Of a stretch of DNA of 64,000 nucleotides, positions 61,729-64,000 are shown piece by piece. The notes under the pieces were generated by a model that saw only the letters and a list, made by a program, of their open reading frames with translations, searched no databases and had not been told where the DNA came from. Within the stretch, counting starts at the first letter, position 1. Every line of letters begins with the position of its first letter. The position numbers and the translations under genes are program-made. Origin of the DNA: Streptomyces dysideae. GTDB lineage: Bacteria > Actinomycetota > Actinomycetes > Streptomycetales > Streptomycetaceae. The stretch spans positions 87,917 through 151,916 of the forward strand of contig NZ_KQ949076.1 in the NCBI RefSeq assembly GCF_001514305.1, read 5' to 3'.

Positions 61729-63015
61729 TTACTGACCCGGACCCACCCGGGCGCGGAGGCCCGGACCCCGCCTCCGCGCCACGCCCGTCTCACCCAGCTC
61801 GCCGCGCAACCGCTGCGCCCGCAGGACCAGTTCCAGCTCGAAGCGGCGGTCCGGGTCGTCTATCTCGTCGCCCCACAACTCCCGTATCTGACGCAGGCGA
61901 TAGCGCACCGTCTGCGGATGGACACCCAGCCGGGCCGCCACCTCCGGCGCCCCGCCCCTCGTCTCCAGCCACGCCAGCAGCGTCTCCGCGAGCCTGCGGC
62001 CGTGTGTGGGCCCGCAGTGCGACAGCGGTGCCAGACAGCGCGCCGCCAGGTCGTCGATCAGCTCCTCCGGCTGCAGAAGGACCAGCGCCTCGGTGTGCTC
62101 CGTGCAGTACAGGACGTCCCCGGCGGGCAGCAGCCGCCGTTCCATCAGGTGCACGGCCGCCTCCGCCCAGCGCAGTGACTTCGCCGCGTCGGGCAGCGGA
62201 ACCGGGGGGCCGATCGCGCCCGCCCAGCCGGTCAGGGCGCGGTGGAGCAGCTCGGGCCGCCCGGCCGCGTCCGGCTCCGGCACCACCATCCGCGGCTGCT
62301 CGTACTCCATGTCCAGCAGTACGCCCTGCCCGACCGCCGGTGCCACCGCCTCCCGCGCCGGGCGCAGCAGCACGCCCACCGCCACCTTCTCCGGCAGCGG
62401 CCAGCCGATGCGGGCGGCGCGCTCCGACAGGGCGTCCGCGGGATCGCTGCGGTGGTGTTCGGCAAGGAGCAGCTCCATCAGCCGGCGTTGCAGACGCAGC
62501 CGTTCGCCGGCCTGCCGCGCCGCCGCCTCCGCGTAGCCGCGTACGGACTGGTCGACGAGGCCGTCGAGATACTCGTAGCCCGCGTCGACGAGTTCGTACA
62601 TCGCGGGCGGCGGGATCTCCACGCGCTGGCCGATCTCGGCGAATCGGCGCCAGGCCAGGCGTACGCCCATCCGGTAGATCGCCTGCAGGGAGTCCAGGGA
62701 CCGGCCGTGCAGGCCCTCCCCTCTGCCGAACTCCTGGAAGACGCCGGGCGGTACCGTCGGCCGGCCCTCCGACTGCTCCAGGTGCTGGACGAAGACCTCG
62801 ATCGCGCGGCGGATGCCGACCAGGGCCATCGGCTCGCCCGACTCGTCCAGGACGACGGGGAGATGGGGGTACTCGCGTTGAATCTCGCGCAGGATCTCCT
62901 CCGCCAGGGCCGGTGCCTCGGCCATCGCGATCGCGGCGAAACGGCGGACCTGGAGGCGGGGGACGTCGTGCCACGCCGAGCGGGTGGTGACGGGCGGGAA
63001 GCGGGCGGAGGGCAC
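61729..63015 (-). CDS. PucR/CdaR-family transcriptional regulator
   Basis: The 428-residue protein has a long N-terminal sensory region (with GVFQEFGRGEGLHGRSLDSL, then QAIYRMGVRLAWRRFAEIGQ) and a C-terminal helix-turn-helix of the PucR type: LLAWLETRGGAPEVAARLGV, HPQTVRYRLRQIRELWGDEI. Such regulators usually act as activators of metabolic genes. The GTG is 3 bp after the stop of a tiny membrane-protein gene, so the two share a transcript. Target genes are not evident. Confidence 0.85.
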   Translation of the reverse strand: MPSARFPPVTTRSAWHDVPRLQVRRFAAIAMAEAPALAEEILREIQREYPHLPVVLDESGEPMALVGIRRAIEVFVQHLEQSEGRPTVPPGVFQEFGRGEGLHGRSLDSLQAIYRMGVRLAWRRFAEIGQRVEIPPPAMYELVDAGYEYLDGLVDQSVRGYAEAAARQAGERLRLQRRLMELLLAEHHRSDPADALSERAARIGWPLPEKVAVGVLLRPAREAVAPAVGQGVLLDMEYEQPRMVVPEPDAAGRPELLHRALTGWAGAIGPPVPLPDAAKSLRWAEAAVHLMERRLLPAGDVLYCTEHTEALVLLQPEELIDDLAARCLAPLSHCGPTHGRRLAETLLAWLETRGGAPEVAARLGVHPQTVRYRLRQIRELWGDEIDDPDRRFELELVLRAQRLRGELGETGVARRRGPGLRARVGPGQ

Positions 63016-63018
63016 GGG

Positions 63019-63171
63019 TCAACTCCCCTGGCCTGCTTGCTCGTATGTGATCAGGGGTGTGTTGGGCTGGTCGGGCGTCGCTTCCAGCAGCGCGACGACG
63101 CCGAGCGCGGCGCCCACCGCGAGTACGGCGGCGAGCACGACGGTCAGCGCGGCGGCGAGCAGTCTGGGCAT
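63019..63171 (-). CDS. Tiny membrane protein (DUF2613-like)
   Basis: The 50-residue product is one membrane helix (MPRLLAAALTVVLAAVLAVG, then AALGVVALLEA) and a short outside tail ending in TYEQAGQGS. Streptomyces DUF2613 proteins have this size and shape; their role is unknown. It sits 3 bp upstream of the PucR gene. The conserved pattern and operon position support it as a real gene. Confidence 0.65.
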   Translation of the reverse strand: MPRLLAAALTVVLAAVLAVGAALGVVALLEATPDQPNTPLITYEQAGQGS

Positions 63172-63266
63172 CGCAGGGTCAGCCTCTCTGTCGAGGTCGT
63201 CCCACCCGGCGCCCCACCCCTGCCTGTCGGCCCAGTGTCGACAGTGCCTGACGGCACGTCAAGACA

Positions 63267-63295
63267 TTGACACTCCGTCAAGGGACGCCTACGGT
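63267..63295 (+). promoter_or_regulatory. Promoter for the DUF3068 gene
   Basis: TTGACA (63267-63272) and TACGGT (63290-63295) are 17 bp apart and lie 57 bp before the ATG. Confidence 0.6.
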
Positions 63296-63351
63296 TCCCG
63301 CCCCAAGAACGGCCCGTGCATCGACCGTGCGTCAACCACCTGGAGTGCCGG

Positions 63352-64000
63352 ATGCGCCGTAATGCCTCACCCCTTTCCCTGATCCTGCTGGGCCTCGGCA
63401 CGTTCCTGCTGGTCCTGGCGCCGATGCTCGCCTGGTACGTGACCCCGCGGGCCGCCGTGAACCCCGTCGACATCGACACCACCGCCGTCTACACCGGCAC
63501 CGGCAGCGTCTTCGACACCGAGAAGATCGAGACCGTCCCGGACCAGCGGATCACCGTCACCCAGCGGGTGCGGGGCAACGTGGCGGACAGCGAGCACAGC
63601 GGCAACGCCGTGTGGGACGTGACGACCTCGGTCGACACCGACAAGTCGCTGCCCGCCGCCGACCCGCACGACGCGCTGGACTTCACCCCGCACCGCTGGG
63701 TCATGGACCGGCGGACGACCCGGCCGGTGCACTGCTGCGACGAGTCGCCGTACATCGAGGGCGAGGCCTACCTGAAGTTCCCGTTCGACGTGCGGAAACG
63801 CTCCTACCAGTGGTGGGACAACTCCGGTGGCACGACGGTCACCATGCGCTACGACGGCACCCAGAAGGTCCAGGGGTACACGGGCTACCGGTTCACCGGC
63901 ACCGTCGCGCCCGTGAAGGTCGGCAGCCGGCTCGTCCCCGGCTCCATCGTCGACCAGCCGGAACGGTCGCAGGTCCTGGCCGAGGAGTGGTACTCCAATC
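63352..64000 (+). CDS. DUF3068 (PorA-family-like) protein, 3' end outside window
   Basis: The visible 216 residues begin with a signal-anchor (SLILLGLGTFLLVLAPMLAW, about residues 8-27), then YVTPRAAVNPVDIDTTAVYT, VWDVTTSVDTDKSLP, and DFTPHRWVMDRRTTRPVHCC followed by DESPYIEGEAYLKFPF. This is the pattern of DUF3068, also annotated as porin-PorA family in actinobacteria, membrane proteins with a large outside domain. The frame is open to the window end, so a C-terminal membrane helix is expected beyond it. Confidence 0.85.
   Translation, partial: MRRNASPLSLILLGLGTFLLVLAPMLAWYVTPRAAVNPVDIDTTAVYTGTGSVFDTEKIETVPDQRITVTQRVRGNVADSEHSGNAVWDVTTSVDTDKSLPAADPHDALDFTPHRWVMDRRTTRPVHCCDESPYIEGEAYLKFPFDVRKRSYQWWDNSGGTTVTMRYDGTQKVQGYTGYRFTGTVAPVKVGSRLVPGSIVDQPERSQVLAEEWYSN

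Overview
The window is high-GC DNA (mostly G/C third codon positions, GTG starts, ATGA/GTGA stop-start overlaps) and reads as a Streptomyces chromosome arm or flank. I see no rRNA, tRNA or CRISPR array. I count roughly 60 genes or gene remnants.

Layout. 1-7.4 kb: the tail of a broken pyroglutamyl-peptidase-like gene, an EI24 membrane protein, a secreted M14 carboxypeptidase overlapping a serine hydrolase, an NADP-dependent reductase divergent from a MarR regulator, and a DUF664/DinB protein. 7.5-13.7 kb: a YtfQRT-YjfF-type sugar ABC importer with a LacI regulator. 14-23.5 kb: an SCO2400-like protein, then a sugar cluster (enolase-superfamily dehydratase, zinc dehydrogenase, TIM-barrel-like unknown, ChvE/GguAB-type importer, aldose 1-epimerase). 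23.6-29 kb: an aminotransferase with a long Pro/Ala/Met tail, two secreted GH43 arabinan hydrolases and a winged-helix regulator. 29.2-31.8 kb: a three-gene operon in which two neighbouring proteins carry matching short Gly/Ala motifs that resemble bacterial amyloid-signalling motifs. 32.4-43.1 kb: an acquired or rearranged block bounded by a truncated XRE gene on the left and an IS5-type transposase stub abutting a truncated dioxygenase on the right. Inside it, two diverged copies of an XRE/sigma-factor cassette lie in opposite orientation on either side of a MatB-like polysaccharide synthase operon. 43.1-49.4 kb: a DUF4360 protein, a TauE/SafE remnant, and an arabino-oligosaccharide operon (CUT1 binding protein, two permeases, GH51 arabinofuranosidase). 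49.6-56.9 kb: ImmA/IrrE-like metallopeptidase genes translationally coupled to MAB_1171c-type membrane proteins, occurring twice, with an XRE regulator and an FAD oxidoreductase. 57-58.7 kb: an SMP-30 lactonase and an IclR regulator. 58.8-64 kb: a CatB-like acetyltransferase remnant, a UvrA-like ABC protein, a PucR regulator with a tiny membrane protein, and the start of a DUF3068 protein.

How it works together. The arabinan enzymes, the CUT1 operon, two CUT2 sugar importers, aldose epimerase, dehydrogenase, dehydratase and lactonase look like a dispersed system for degrading pentose-rich (arabinan-type) polymers and importing the products. A 16-bp near-palindrome, GTTCGAAATTTCGAAC, often in tandem with 19-20 bp phasing, recurs in front of several of these genes and in front of the IclR gene. 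I infer that this IclR protein is the shared regulator. Gene functions rest on motif recognition without database searches; operator and regulon claims are inference from sequence pattern.
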